From: Thermococcus sp.
Lineage (GTDB): Archaea; Methanobacteriota_B; Thermococci; Thermococcales; Thermococcaceae
Reading direction: 5' to 3'
DNA: 45,396 bases
Assembly (NCBI RefSeq): GCF_027012695.1
Contig: NZ_JALUYR010000145.1
Coordinates: forward strand, 1 to 45,396
A program made the translations under genes and the position numbers. The notes beneath the pieces are model-generated. The model was given only the letters and a program-made list of their open reading frames with translations, had not been told where the DNA came from and did no database searches. Of this stretch, positions 23,643 to 32,578 are shown one piece after another (positions within the stretch are counted from its first letter, which is position 1; every line of letters begins with the position of its first letter).

Positions 23643-26600
23643 TCACCCGCTCAGGTGCCCGAACATCCCTTCATGTTCCGCCTCGCTCCTCTTCCTGGCC
23701 TCCTCGAGTATCTTCATGGCCTTCTCGAGGCTGAGCGCGACGACCCTCGAAACGCCGTTCCTCATGCTGACGCCGATTATCTTGTCCGCGTTGGCCATCA
23801 TGACGTCACGAAGGGTTATGACTATGAACTGGCTGTTCTTCGAAGCCTCCTTGATGAGGTCGGCAACGCGCTTGACGTTCGCATCGTCGAGGTGAGCATC
23901 TATCTCGTCGAAGAGGTAGAATGGAGCGGGCTTGTAGCGCTGTATCGCGAAGACGAATGCCAAAGCGGTCAAAGCCTTCTCGCCGCCGCTCATCGCCTCG
24001 ATCCTCTTTACGTCCTTTCCGGCCGGCTTCGCCTCTATCTCAAGGCCGCCCGCGAATGGATCCTCCGGGTTCTCGAGGATGAGCCTGGCGCTCCCCCCTG
24101 GAGAGAGCTTGGCAAAGAGCTCCGAGAAGTTCCTAGCTATCTCGTTGAGGGTCTGGAGGAACACCTGCTTCTTCTGGCCCTCTATCTCCTCGATGAACTC
24201 TTCGATGCTCTCCTTTTCAGCAACTACCTGCTCGCGCTTGCTCTTGAGCTCGAGGTAACGCCTTTCAACGACCTCGAAGTCCTCTATGGCCTTCATGTTC
24301 ACCGGTTCGAGGGCGCGTATCTCCTCCTCCATCCTCTCAATCTGCTCCCGCAGTGCCTCGAGCTCGCGCGGTATCTCCTTGATGCTCCTAATGAGCTTTG
24401 GATCGAAGTGCTTCAGCTCGTCCCTCTTTTCCTTCAGCGCCCCCTCGTACTGGGTGAGCTTTATCTTCAGTGTGTTCGCCTCTATACGGAGCTCCTGGAG
24501 CTTTGAGGAAAGCTCGTCCTTCTCCGCCCTGAGGTCACTTATCTCGTTCTTGAGCCTCTCGCGCCTCTCGCGGAGTTCCTTAAGCTCGTCCCTGACCTTC
24601 TCCTCCGCGTTCTTAAGCTCCTCGAGCTCGGCCTCGTACTCCTTTATGGCCCTCTCATTCTCCTCGATGTTGGCCCTCAGCGCGTTTATCCTGTTGATGA
24701 GGCCCTCTATCTCCTCCTCAAGGTCGGCCTTCCTCGGAAGGAGTTCCTCGTTTATTCTAACGTCGAGACTCTCCAGCTTGCTCTCGACCTTTCCGAGCTC
24801 TTCGCGGAGCTTGCTTATTTCCGCCTCCACTTCGCGTATCTTCCGGTTGAGCTCCCTTGCCTCCGGGTTCTCGAGGGCCCTCCTGAGCTTCTCGCGCTTC
24901 TTCTCGAGGCGCTCTATCCTGCCACGGAGCTTTGCCATCTCGCCCTTTGCCTCGTGGATTCTCTTTTTGAGGGCCTCGATCAGCTTCTCGTTTTCCTCTA
25001 TCTCCTCGGATAGGGATTTGTCCTCGGCCAGAAGCCGCTCCAGTTCCTTCTGAACCACCTGCAGGTCCTTGCTCAGCTCACTCTTCCTCATGCGCAGGTT
25101 GAAGAGCTCGTTTTCCAGACCTTTGACCTCGAGCTTGAGGGCGTTGACTGCTGACTCGAGTGCTTCCTTCTCGCGCTCCAGCCTCTCAACGCGCTTCCTT
25201 ATCTCTTCAACGTTGACTCCGAGCTTACCCCTCGGCCTGTAGTGGCCGCCGGTTATGGCGCCGCTCCTCTCGAGGAGTTCTCCGCCGAGGGTCACCATGC
25301 GGACCTTTCCTATTCCGACGCTCCTCGCCTCGTCCATGTCACTCACGATAAGCGTGTCGCCGAGTGCATACGCTACAGCGTTCTTAAAGCGCTGATCGTA
25401 GTGAACCACCTCAATGGCAGGAACGCCGAGGGGAGGCTTTTCACGCATCGAGCGCGGCTTTATCCTGTTGAGGGGCAGGAAGGTGAGTCTACCGAGCTTC
25501 TTCTCCTTGAGGAGTTTGATGGCCTTCTCCGCAACGCGGTCATCCTCGACGACAACGTTGTCGTAGTTCCCACCGAGGGCCACCTCAACGGCTAAAGCGT
25601 ACTTCTCGTCGGCAACGGTTATCAGCTCACCGAGGGTGCCGTAGAGACCGGGGATGTTCTGCCTCTTCAGGAACTCCACGGCGCGGTTTCCCCTAACTTC
25701 CCTCCGGGCCTCCGCCTTTATCAGCTCCTCCTTTGCCCTGGCCAGCTCGCCCTCGACCTTTCTCAGGGCCCTGGTTTTCTCCTCCAGTTCTTTCTCGGCC
25801 TTCCTGAGACGCGCCTCTATCCTTGATATTCTGCCGTCTATCTCGCCGAGCTCGGAGCGCTTCTCCTCGAGCGACTTCTTCGCCTCCTTGATGAGAGACT
25901 TCAGACTAACCCTTCTGGCGTTGTTCTGGGCTATCCGGGATTTCGCGCGCTCTATCTCCTCCTCGAACTTCTTCATATCCGCCTCGCGGGTGTAAAGCTC
26001 TCTCTTTGCCTCCTCAAGCTCGGCAACGACCTTATCGAACTCCTCCTTCGCCATGGAGAACCTCCTGTCTATCTCGCCGAGCTTTACAACGAGTTCGTTC
26101 TTCACCACTTCCTTCTCCCTGATCTCGGCGATTAGCTTTTCCCTCCTCTTGCTCCAGCGGTTTATCGCGCTTCTGTTCTTCTCTATCTCCTCGGAGACCT
26201 TCTTGAGTTCTTCTTTCGCGCGGATGAGCCTCCTCTGACTCTCCTTTATCTCCCTGCTTGCGAGTTCAATGTTCTTCCTGGCCATCTCGATCTTCGATTG
26301 AATCTCGCTGATCTTCTTAGTGACTTCCAGGATGCCGTCCTCGCTTTTTTCCTCGAGTTCCCTCTCTATTGCGTTCAGTTCCCTCTCCCTGGCAACTATC
26401 TCCTTGGCAACCTCCTTAAGCCGTGCCTCTACGGCCGCTATCTCCGCCTCGATTTCCTTGTCGCGGAGGTTGCTCTCCTCTATGAGGTTCTCAAGCCGCT
26501 TTATCTCCCCGAGGAGAAGGGTAACCCTGGCCCTCTCAAGGCGGTCCTTAAGGTCGAGGTAGCGAAGGGCATCGTTGCGTTCCTTTTCGAGCTTGTCGAG

Positions 26601-27209
26601 CTGGGCCTTGACCTCGCGTATGAGAAGGTCAACGCGCGCTAAATTCTCCTCCGCCTGCTTGAGCTCCTTTAATGCTTTCTCCTTCTTGGCGTCGTACTCG
26701 GCTATGCCGGAAATCTCGTCTATGAGGAGTCTCCTCTCCGTTGGGGACATCTTGATGAACTTGGTGATGTCCCCCTGCAGAACGAGGTTGTAACCCTCGG
26801 GCGATATCATCGCCGCGCTGAGAACGTCGAGTATGTCGCTCCTGCTCGTCCTCTTGCCGTTGAGCCAGTAGGTACTCCTGCCGTCGGGATAGACGCGCCT
26901 CTTGACGACCACTTCATCCTCGTCAACCGGAAAGCCCCTGTCCTCGTTGTTGAAGTACATCGCAACCTCGGCGTACTTGGCCGGCGGTTCGTTCTTTGAA
27001 CCCGCGAAGATCAGGTCGCTTATCCTCGTTGCACGCATCGCTTTGGCTGAGAGCCCGCCGAGAACGAAGAGAACGGCATCTCCGATGTTGCTCTTTCCAG
27101 AACCGTTGGCACCGACGATGGCTGTGAATCCTTTAGAAAGCGGAACGACGACCTTTCGGTTACCGTAGGATTTGAAGCCCTTCATTTCAATCTTCTCAAT
27201 GTAAGGCAT
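23643..27209 (-). CDS. smc: SMC chromosome segregation ATPase
   Basis: A 1188-residue structural maintenance of chromosomes protein. The N-terminal head has Walker A VGANGSGKSN (32-41). Two long coiled-coil arms flank a hinge domain at about residues 505-660 (GLYGTLGELITVADEKYALAVEVALGG, ending near GGHYRPRGKLGVNVEE). The C-terminal head has signature MSGGEKALTALAF and Walker B YLFDEIDAHLDD. Length is standard and there is no intein. It dimerises through the hinge and, with ScpA, organises the chromosome. The start MPYIEKIEMKGFKSYG is typical. It is the first gene of smc/small protein/scpA. Confidence 0.97.
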   Translation of the reverse strand: MPYIEKIEMKGFKSYGNRKVVVPLSKGFTAIVGANGSGKSNIGDAVLFVLGGLSAKAMRATRISDLIFAGSKNEPPAKYAEVAMYFNNEDRGFPVDEDEVVVKRRVYPDGRSTYWLNGKRTSRSDILDVLSAAMISPEGYNLVLQGDITKFIKMSPTERRLLIDEISGIAEYDAKKEKALKELKQAEENLARVDLLIREVKAQLDKLEKERNDALRYLDLKDRLERARVTLLLGEIKRLENLIEESNLRDKEIEAEIAAVEARLKEVAKEIVARERELNAIERELEEKSEDGILEVTKKISEIQSKIEMARKNIELASREIKESQRRLIRAKEELKKVSEEIEKNRSAINRWSKRREKLIAEIREKEVVKNELVVKLGEIDRRFSMAKEEFDKVVAELEEAKRELYTREADMKKFEEEIERAKSRIAQNNARRVSLKSLIKEAKKSLEEKRSELGEIDGRISRIEARLRKAEKELEEKTRALRKVEGELARAKEELIKAEARREVRGNRAVEFLKRQNIPGLYGTLGELITVADEKYALAVEVALGGNYDNVVVEDDRVAEKAIKLLKEKKLGRLTFLPLNRIKPRSMREKPPLGVPAIEVVHYDQRFKNAVAYALGDTLIVSDMDEARSVGIGKVRMVTLGGELLERSGAITGGHYRPRGKLGVNVEEIRKRVERLEREKEALESAVNALKLEVKGLENELFNLRMRKSELSKDLQVVQKELERLLAEDKSLSEEIEENEKLIEALKKRIHEAKGEMAKLRGRIERLEKKREKLRRALENPEARELNRKIREVEAEISKLREELGKVESKLESLDVRINEELLPRKADLEEEIEGLINRINALRANIEENERAIKEYEAELEELKNAEEKVRDELKELRERRERLKNEISDLRAEKDELSSKLQELRIEANTLKIKLTQYEGALKEKRDELKHFDPKLIRSIKEIPRELEALREQIERMEEEIRALEPVNMKAIEDFEVVERRYLELKSKREQVVAEKESIEEFIEEIEGQKKQVFLQTLNEIARNFSELFAKLSPGGSARLILENPEDPFAGGLEIEAKPAGKDVKRIEAMSGGEKALTALAFVFAIQRYKPAPFYLFDEIDAHLDDANVKRVADLIKEASKNSQFIVITLRDVMMANADKIIGVSMRNGVSRVVALSLEKAMKILEEARKRSEAEHEGMFGHLSG

Positions 27210-27272
27210 AGCTCACACCTGAAAGGGAAAGGATGGGAAGGGTTATATAGCTTTACCCGGGAAGGTACGTCC

Positions 27273-27674
27273 TCATTCAGGCCTCTCGCAGAGTTCCAGC
27301 AGAACACCGGTTACCGCCTTGGGGTGGATGAAGGCTATCTTCGCCCCGCCGGCACCGATGCGCGGCTTCTCATCAATGAGGCGGTAGCCCTTCTCCTTGA
27401 GTTCCTCCAGGTGGGCCTCTATGTCGTCCACCCCAAGGGCTATGTGGTGTATGCCCTCACCGCGCTTGGCGATGAACTTTGCTATCGGGGAATCCTCCGA
27501 GGTCGGCTCAAGGAGTTCTATTCTGCTCTCCCCGATGTGGATTATCGCGGTCCTGACCTTCTGGTCGGGCACTTCCTCGATCTCGTCCACTTTAAGGCCG
27601 AGGCCCTCCCAGACCTTTATCGCCTCGTCGAGGTTCTTAACGGCGATACCAACGTGGTCTATCTTCCTGAACAT
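27273..27674 (-). CDS. mce: Methylmalonyl-CoA epimerase
   Basis: A 133-residue glyoxalase-fold enzyme that interconverts the 2R and 2S forms of methylmalonyl-CoA. It shows [17 protein letters not shown] (His ligand), [16 protein letters not shown] and the C-terminal GVLLELCE (Glu ligand). The ATG at 27674 follows GGTGGT. The start is 12 bases after the stop of meaB, so it is the last gene of the methylmalonyl-CoA set. Confidence 0.95.
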   Translation of the reverse strand: MFRKIDHVGIAVKNLDEAIKVWEGLGLKVDEIEEVPDQKVRTAIIHIGESRIELLEPTSEDSPIAKFIAKRGEGIHHIALGVDDIEAHLEELKEKGYRLIDEKPRIGAGGAKIAFIHPKAVTGVLLELCERPE

Positions 27675-27686
27675 CGCGACCACCAC

Positions 27687-28643
27687 CTAAATTTTGAGCG
27701 TTTCGCCCATAACCCTTTCGGCGGCAGAGTATGGATCGAGCCTTCTCTCCACAACAGCATTTATAAGCTCCTCGGCGTTCTTCTCCCTCAGCCTCTCCTC
27801 CACCTTCCTCGCAACTTCTCCTGCGACGATAGTCTTTATCTCCTCCCTGGCGCGCTCCTTTCTTCTCTCTGCCAGCTTCCCGCTCCTCTCGAGGAACTCG
27901 CGGTGCCTCTTTATCGCCTCCCAGAGCGGCCTGACTCCTTTAAGGGTGAAGGCAACCGTCTCAACTATCGGCGGCTCCCAGCCGAGCTTTCTCCATTTGT
28001 CCCTCTCGAACTCAATGGCCATCTTCAGCTCGAGGTAGAGCATCTCCGTTCCTTCTCTGTCTGCCTTGTTGATGGCGAAGATATCAGCTATCTCCATAAG
28101 GCCGGCCTTCAAAGCCTGAACCTCGTCACCGAGGCCGGGAACGTTGACGAGGACCACCGTGTCGGCAGTCTTGACGATGTCAACCTCCGTCTGACCAACC
28201 CCGACCGTCTCGACGAATATGACGTCGCAGCCGTAGGCATCGAGAATCCTCACCGCGTCGTTCGTGGCCTTGGCCAGACCGCCCAGGGAACCGCGAGTGG
28301 CCATGCTCCTTATGAAAACGCCGGGATCTGTCGAGTGCCTCTGCATCCTCAGCCTGTCGCCGAGAAGGGCACCGCCGGTGAAGGGTGAGGTCGGGTCAAT
28401 GGCTATAACTCCAACCGTTTTGCCCTCGTCCCTCGCGAGTTTTATGAGCTTGTCGAGGAGTGTTGACTTTCCGGCTCCGGGTGGACCGGTTATACCGACG
28501 ACGTAGGCCTTTCCCGTGTGGGGGTGAACGAGCCTCGCTATCTCTTTGGCCTTCTCCTCGTCGTTCTCGGCGAGCGTGATAAGCCTCGCCGCCGCTTTCT
28601 TATCGCCCCTGAGAAGTGCTTCGACCAGTTCTTCAAGGCTCAT
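27687..28643 (-). CDS. meaB: MeaB/ArgK-type G3E GTPase chaperone of methylmalonyl-CoA mutase
   Basis: A 318-residue P-loop GTPase that protects and loads B12 into methylmalonyl-CoA mutase. GITGPPGAGKSTLLDKL is the Walker A segment, IAIDPTSPFTGGALLGDR and RSMATRGSLGGLA are MeaB hallmarks, FVETVGVGQTE is the switch region and NKAD the guanine-specificity motif. The older label 'arginine kinase-like transporter' is a misnomer. The ATG at 28643 fits the TATA element (about 28670-28677) with a near-leaderless transcript. The next gene upstream is the B12-binding mutase subunit. Confidence 0.95.
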   Translation of the reverse strand: MSLEELVEALLRGDKKAAARLITLAENDEEKAKEIARLVHPHTGKAYVVGITGPPGAGKSTLLDKLIKLARDEGKTVGVIAIDPTSPFTGGALLGDRLRMQRHSTDPGVFIRSMATRGSLGGLAKATNDAVRILDAYGCDVIFVETVGVGQTEVDIVKTADTVVLVNVPGLGDEVQALKAGLMEIADIFAINKADREGTEMLYLELKMAIEFERDKWRKLGWEPPIVETVAFTLKGVRPLWEAIKRHREFLERSGKLAERRKERAREEIKTIVAGEVARKVEERLREKNAEELINAVVERRLDPYSAAERVMGETLKI

Positions 28644-28680
28644 AGGGCATCGGGGAGAATAGGGAGGGGAGGATATAAAC

Positions 28681-29112
28681 TTAAGCCTCCTTGAACCTCT
28701 TGAGGTTCTCCACGGCCCTGTCAACGAACTCGATGGTCTTCTTTAGAGGAGTTCCCGGACCAAATACCTCGGCAACGCCCATCTTTTTGAGTTCCTCTGC
28801 ATCGTCGGGCGGGATTATTCCTCCGGCGAAGACCACGACGTCCTCGTTGATCTTCAACCCCCTCTCCTCAAGGAGCTTAAGTATCTTCGGGATGAGGACC
28901 ATGTGCGCACCCGAGAGTATGCTTACCCCCAGGACCGGCGCGTCCTCCTGGATCACAGTCTCGACTATCTGCTCGGGCGTCTGCCGTATTCCGGTGTAGA
29001 TGACCTCGTAGCCGGCCTCCTTTAGGGCCCTGGCGACGACCTTTGCGCCCCTGTCGTGACCGTCCAGGCCGGGCTTCGCTATGACAACGCGAACCTTTGA
29101 GCGCTCTACCAT
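28681..29112 (-). CDS. Methylmalonyl-CoA mutase, B12-binding small subunit
   Basis: A 143-residue cobalamin-binding domain protein. VVIAKPGLDGHDRGAKVVA contains the DxHxxG motif (His binds cobalt); GVSILSGAHM and VVFAGGIIPPDD are the other B12-contact loops. In Thermococcales the mutase is split, and the large catalytic subunit is not in this window. The ATG at 29112 follows GGTGGTGAG. A TATA-like CTTTAAATATCC lies at about 29144-29155. With meaB and mce it forms the succinyl-CoA/methylmalonyl-CoA set. Confidence 0.94.
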   Translation of the reverse strand: MVERSKVRVVIAKPGLDGHDRGAKVVARALKEAGYEVIYTGIRQTPEQIVETVIQEDAPVLGVSILSGAHMVLIPKILKLLEERGLKINEDVVVFAGGIIPPDDAEELKKMGVAEVFGPGTPLKKTIEFVDRAVENLKRFKEA

Positions 29113-29234
29113 GCTCACCACCGGGATTAATTTTCCGGACCGGATATTTAAAGCTTTGTCAAAGTTCAAGTGTGGGCTTTACGTTGGATATTTTGTCCAG
29201 AAGCCTTTTTAATCCGGGGGCCCTATTTTCCGGC

Positions 29235-29891
29235 ATGCTAAAGTACCCCCACGACGCCCACACCCACACGGTTTACTCCGACGGAAGCGGTGCCATAGCG
29301 GACAACATAGCGACCGCGGAGGAGAACGGACTAACACTGCTCGCGATAACCGACCACAGCCACTACCTCGGGCCTAAGACGCTGAACCGCTACGTCCGCG
29401 AGGTGAAAAGGTGGGCCGAGGATTCCGAGGTTAAGGTTATGGTGGGTATCGAGGGTAACATAACCCCCGGTGGAGTTGACGTTCCGGAATGGATGGCGGA
29501 GAAGCTCGACTTCATTATAGCCAGCGTCCACGAGTGGCTCGAAACGCCGGAAGAATACCTGACGCTCGTGAAGGCCGCCCTGATGGACGAGAACGTCGAT
29601 GTAATCGGTCACTTCGGGGCGAACTTTCCCTACATAGGTTTTCCTGGAGCGGAGGGGCTTGAAGAAATCTTAGAACTTGCGGAGGCTAAGGGGAAGGCCT
29701 TCGAGATAAGCTCCCGCTACAAAGTCCCGGACGTCGAGTTTATCAGGGAGTGCATACGAAGGGGAATAAAGCTCACATTCGCGAGCGACGCCCATAACCC
29801 GCGTGGAGTTGGAAACGTGGGCTGGAGCGAGAGGGTTTTTATGAAATCTGGGGGGAAGAAGGAGGATCTGCTTTTCGGGGAGTTTTTGTGA
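29235..29891 (+). CDS. PHP-domain metal-dependent phosphoesterase
   Basis: A 218-residue PHP-family hydrolase. HDAHTHTVYSDGSG holds the first metal-binding histidines, ITDHSHY the next, then GIEGNI, IASVHEW, DVIGHFG and the C-terminal FASDAHNP. This is a complete PHP metal site. Substrates of this subgroup (YcdX-like phosphatases and related) are not known. The ATG at 29235 is 22-28 bases after TTTTTAAT, so it is probably leaderless. It is the last gene before the CRISPR array, whose distal (old) end begins 44 bases after its stop. Confidence 0.88.
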   Translation: MLKYPHDAHTHTVYSDGSGAIADNIATAEENGLTLLAITDHSHYLGPKTLNRYVREVKRWAEDSEVKVMVGIEGNITPGGVDVPEWMAEKLDFIIASVHEWLETPEEYLTLVKAALMDENVDVIGHFGANFPYIGFPGAEGLEEILELAEAKGKAFEISSRYKVPDVEFIRECIRRGIKLTFASDAHNPRGVGNVGWSERVFMKSGGKKEDLLFGEFL

Positions 29892-29934
29892 GATTCGGTT
29901 TTTCTAGCAAAAGTCCTCCCCGATATGCCCCCCA

Positions 29935-31578
29935 CTTTCAATTCTCCTAGAGTCTTATTGCAACCCTGAGCTATCTAATTGTGATAGTAGCAATACTGTT
30001 GTTTCAAGTCTTCTAAAGTCTTATTGCAACAAGCCAGCCGACCTACTACGAGACCGACCCCGTGACGTTTCAAGTCTTCTAAAGTCTTATTGCAACTCCC
30101 GAGGAAACTCCAGCAGAAGCACCAAAGAAGCCCAGTTTCAATTCTTCTAGAGTCTTATTGCAACTCACGTCAACTGAATACCTGCCTTTGTAGTGTTCCC
30201 TGAGTTTCAATTCTTCTAGAGTCTTATTGCAACATTTGGACTGGAAACGCGCTGAAACCATAGATTTTGTCGTTTCAATTCTTCTAGAGTCTTATTGCAA
30301 CACCCATTTCCGAACTCTCGAACCTTAACCCATTCTGCGTTTCAATTCTTCTAAAGTCTTATTGCAACTAGATTATCGGAGTGTTTGGGAAGCCGGCTCT
30401 AAGGAGGTTTCAATTCTTCTAAAGTCTTATTGCAACGGTGAAAATCAATGACGAGGTAGTGTTTGATGCAGCGCGTTTCAATTCTTCTAAAGTCTTATTG
30501 CAACCGTTTCCTCATTGTACGGGGCCGAAACTTCCTTGCGGGTTTCAATTCTTCTAAAGTCTTATTGCAACAGCCCTCGCCGGGCTTCAAGGCCTTGTAG
30601 CCATCAAGTTTCAATTCTTCTAAAGTCTTATTGCAACTTATTGTCGTCCTTGTTGTTTTCTCCGCAGGTTGTCTTGAGTTTCAATTCTTCTAAAGTCTTA
30701 TTGCAACGGGCACTCACCATCAGCGACCTCATCTACGCTTTCGGTTTCAATTCTTCTAAAGTCTTATTGCAACTAGATTGCCCTGAAGCCCTTTCTGAGG
30801 AACTCCTCAGGTTTCAATTCTTCTAAAGTCTTATTGCAACGAATTCATCAAGAAGCCACAGTAGTAACTCCTCAGTTTCAATTCTTCTAAAGTCTTATTG
30901 CAACCTCGCCATAGAGGGCAGGAACCTCGTTGAACAGCTCAGTTTCAATTCTTCTAAAGTCTTATTGCAACGTAGCTTTCAGGAGTATGGTTTTTCGCCG
31001 TAGATACGTTTCAATTCTTCTAAAGTCTTATTGCAACGCGCAGCGACGCTAACCGCCATCACAACCCCTCCAGCATGGTTTCAATTCTTCTAAAGTCTTA
31101 TTGCAACTCAGGACAACATAGCAAAGTACCCGCTCCACGAAGGTTTCAATTCTTCTAAAGTCTTATTGCAACCCACGATATTCGGAGCGGCAGTCTATGG
31201 CACGGCAAGGAAACGTTTCAATTCTTCTAAAGTCTTATTGCAACCTCAAGAGCCGCGGAGTGATAACCCGCGAGCAGCATCGTTTCAATTCTTCTAAAGT
31301 CTTATTGCAACATACGCTTTGGTCTCTCCACAAAGAGGCTTACCAGAAAGTTTCAAGTCTCCTAAAGTCTTATTGCAACCGTGTTCTTGATGCCCTCCCA
31401 CGTGAGAGTCTTCTTCGTTTCAAGTCTCCTAAAGTCTTATTGCAACTCGAAGACGATGGGCGTCCCTATGCCCCTCATATAGGTTTCAAGTCTCCTAAAG
31501 TCTTATTGCAACCTTCCACCAGATGTCGCTGTACCGGCTGTTTTCCACGTTTCAAGTCTCCTAAAGTCTTATTGCAAC
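29935..31578 (-). CRISPR. CRISPR array, 25 repeats and 24 spacers
   Basis: Thirty-base repeats start at 29935, 30001, 30067, 30135, 30204, 30272, 30339, 30407, 30475, 30542, 30608, 30678, 30744, 30811, 30875, 30942, 31008, 31078, 31143, 31215, 31282, 31350, 31417, 31483 and 31549. Spacers are 34-42 bases, mostly 36-38. On the plus strand the main repeat begins GTTTCAATTCTTCTAAAG and ends TTGCAAC. Its reverse complement ends ATTGAAAC, equivalent to the 5' tag of Pyrococcus crRNAs, so transcription is inferred to run on the minus strand from a leader to the right. The repeat at 29935 is degenerate (starts CTTTC), as expected at the old end. No cas gene is adjacent. Confidence 0.98.
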
Positions 31579-31629
31579 AGGCGGGATTTTCGCTCCTTTA
31601 ACCAATACAGGAAACCTAAAACCCCCAAT

Positions 31630-31637
31630 CTTATAAG
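31630..31637 (-). promoter_or_regulatory. Probable array promoter TATA box
   Basis: CTTATAAG preceded on the minus strand by AAAGG lies about 52-60 bases before the first repeat. Transcription would begin near 31605 and run into the array. Confidence 0.6.
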
Positions 31638-32072
31638 CCTTTCCCCAAGGGGGTCTCAAAAACCCCGGAAAAGCCTTTAGTTCAAGGGCAAAGAAAATCC
31701 CCCCAGCCCGGAAAAGAGCGCTCCAGCCACCGTTCAGCCAGTGCACACTTCCAATCACGAGACTTCCAGAGGTTTTTAAAGCCCTCAAACCCGCTTTAGA
31801 GTTTTTAAAGTGCTCTTCTGCCGAAAAGGTCGGGGTTAAGCAGGGTTCGGAGTGAGAGGAGTTATCTCCCGGCTTTTCCCGGAGTTCCGAAGAAAACTCG
31901 TTACAAAATCCCACCAAATCATAACCTTTTGAGAGATGATAACAAAACGTTACTAAAGACTTCCAGATGCTCGGTGGTCTCTCAAATCGAAGATAAGCAC
32001 AGAGGAGGGGCGTTAAACTCGAAATGCCGGTTCTCAGTGTGATACCGTCCCGACGGCCGGTAGTATCGAAAC

Positions 32073-32080
32073 TCTTATAA
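32073..32080 (+). promoter_or_regulatory. TATA box of the PadR gene
   Basis: CTTATAAC lies about 33-40 bases before the GTG start, with the operator at 32085-32100 between it and the expected transcript start. Confidence 0.65.
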
Positions 32081-32084
32081 CCCA

Positions 32085-32100
32085 ATGTATCGGACGACAT
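32085..32100. promoter_or_regulatory. PadR-type operator ATGT-N8-ACAT
   Basis: ATGTATCGGACGACAT fits the classical PadR operator, ATGT and ACAT separated by eight bases. It lies between TATA box and start codon of a padR gene, a position that would let the protein block its own promoter. A nearby second TATCGG (32099-32104) may extend the site. Confidence 0.65.
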
Positions 32101-32112
32101 ATCGGTGATATT

Positions 32113-32574
32113 GTGGAGCGTCCGTATTTCAGGGGACATCTCAAACTGCTTATACTCAAAATCCTCACCGAGAAGCCGATGCACGGCTACGGGTTGATGT
32201 CCGAGCTCGAAAAAACCTATGGGATTCCCCATCCCAGTCCGGGAACGGTTTACCCCATCCTCGCCTCTCTAAGGAGGGCCGGTCTTATCGAGGCCGCTGG
32301 AGGGGGTGGCCGGGACAAGAGGCTCTATCGGGCCACGGAAAAGGGTATCCAATATCTCCGGGAGCACGAGAAGGAGCTCCAGGAGATCGAGGATCTAGCG
32401 CGCAGGTTCAGGGAGTTTTCCCAGCTGGGCGGAAGGGAGCTCGGGCGGGTCCTTAAGGAGGTCCTGGACTCGATGGACGATCTGAGCGGGGAGCAGAAGG
32501 AGGCCCTTGCGCGCGAGTTCTCGGAGTTCATTCGGAGGGTAAGGCTGATACTCCTCGGGGGCAATCCTCCCTAA
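32113..32574 (+). CDS. PadR family transcription regulator
   Basis: A 153-residue PadR repressor. The winged helix is GHLKLLILKILTEKPMHGYGLMSELEKTYG, followed by the PadR signature SPGTVYPILASLRRAGLIE and the wing RDKRLYRATEKGIQYL. The C-terminal half is a long helical dimerisation region. GTG at 32113 is preceded by GGTGAT with good spacing. An apparent operator lies in its own promoter. Usual PadR targets are efflux or stress genes, but none is next to it; the neighbours are the CRISPR leader and the convergent pgk gene (gap 4 bases). The effector is unknown. Confidence 0.9.
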   Translation: MERPYFRGHLKLLILKILTEKPMHGYGLMSELEKTYGIPHPSPGTVYPILASLRRAGLIEAAGGGGRDKRLYRATEKGIQYLREHEKELQEIEDLARRFREFSQLGGRELGRVLKEVLDSMDDLSGEQKEALAREFSEFIRRVRLILLGGNPP

Positions 32575-32578
32575 TGGG

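Larger units (their letters stand above)
31579..32084 (-). promoter_or_regulatory. CRISPR leader region
   Basis: About 500 bases between the array and the PadR promoter, without a supportable gene. Reading toward the array, it carries two TATA-like copies of GTTTTTAAAG (31772-31781 and 31801-31810, plus orientation) and a duplicated GACTTCCAGA (31761-31770 and 31958-31967). A CTTATAAG element lies close to the first repeat. A 223-codon open frame crosses it on the minus strand but runs into the repeats and has no domain. Length and position match leaders of Pyrococcus arrays, which hold the promoter and spacer-integration signals. Confidence 0.75.

Noticed and set aside
24286..26793. Serine-rich open frames on the plus strand within smc
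   Set aside because: They are antisense shadows of Glu/Lys/Arg-rich coiled-coil codons.
30515..31601. Open frames of 103 and 134 codons across the CRISPR array
   Set aside because: They translate repeat units (recurring NSSKVLLQ and SILLKSYCN) and are by-products of the array.
31561..32232. A 223-codon minus-strand frame over the CRISPR leader
   Set aside because: No ribosome site or domain; it spans the leader, the padR promoter and the last repeat.
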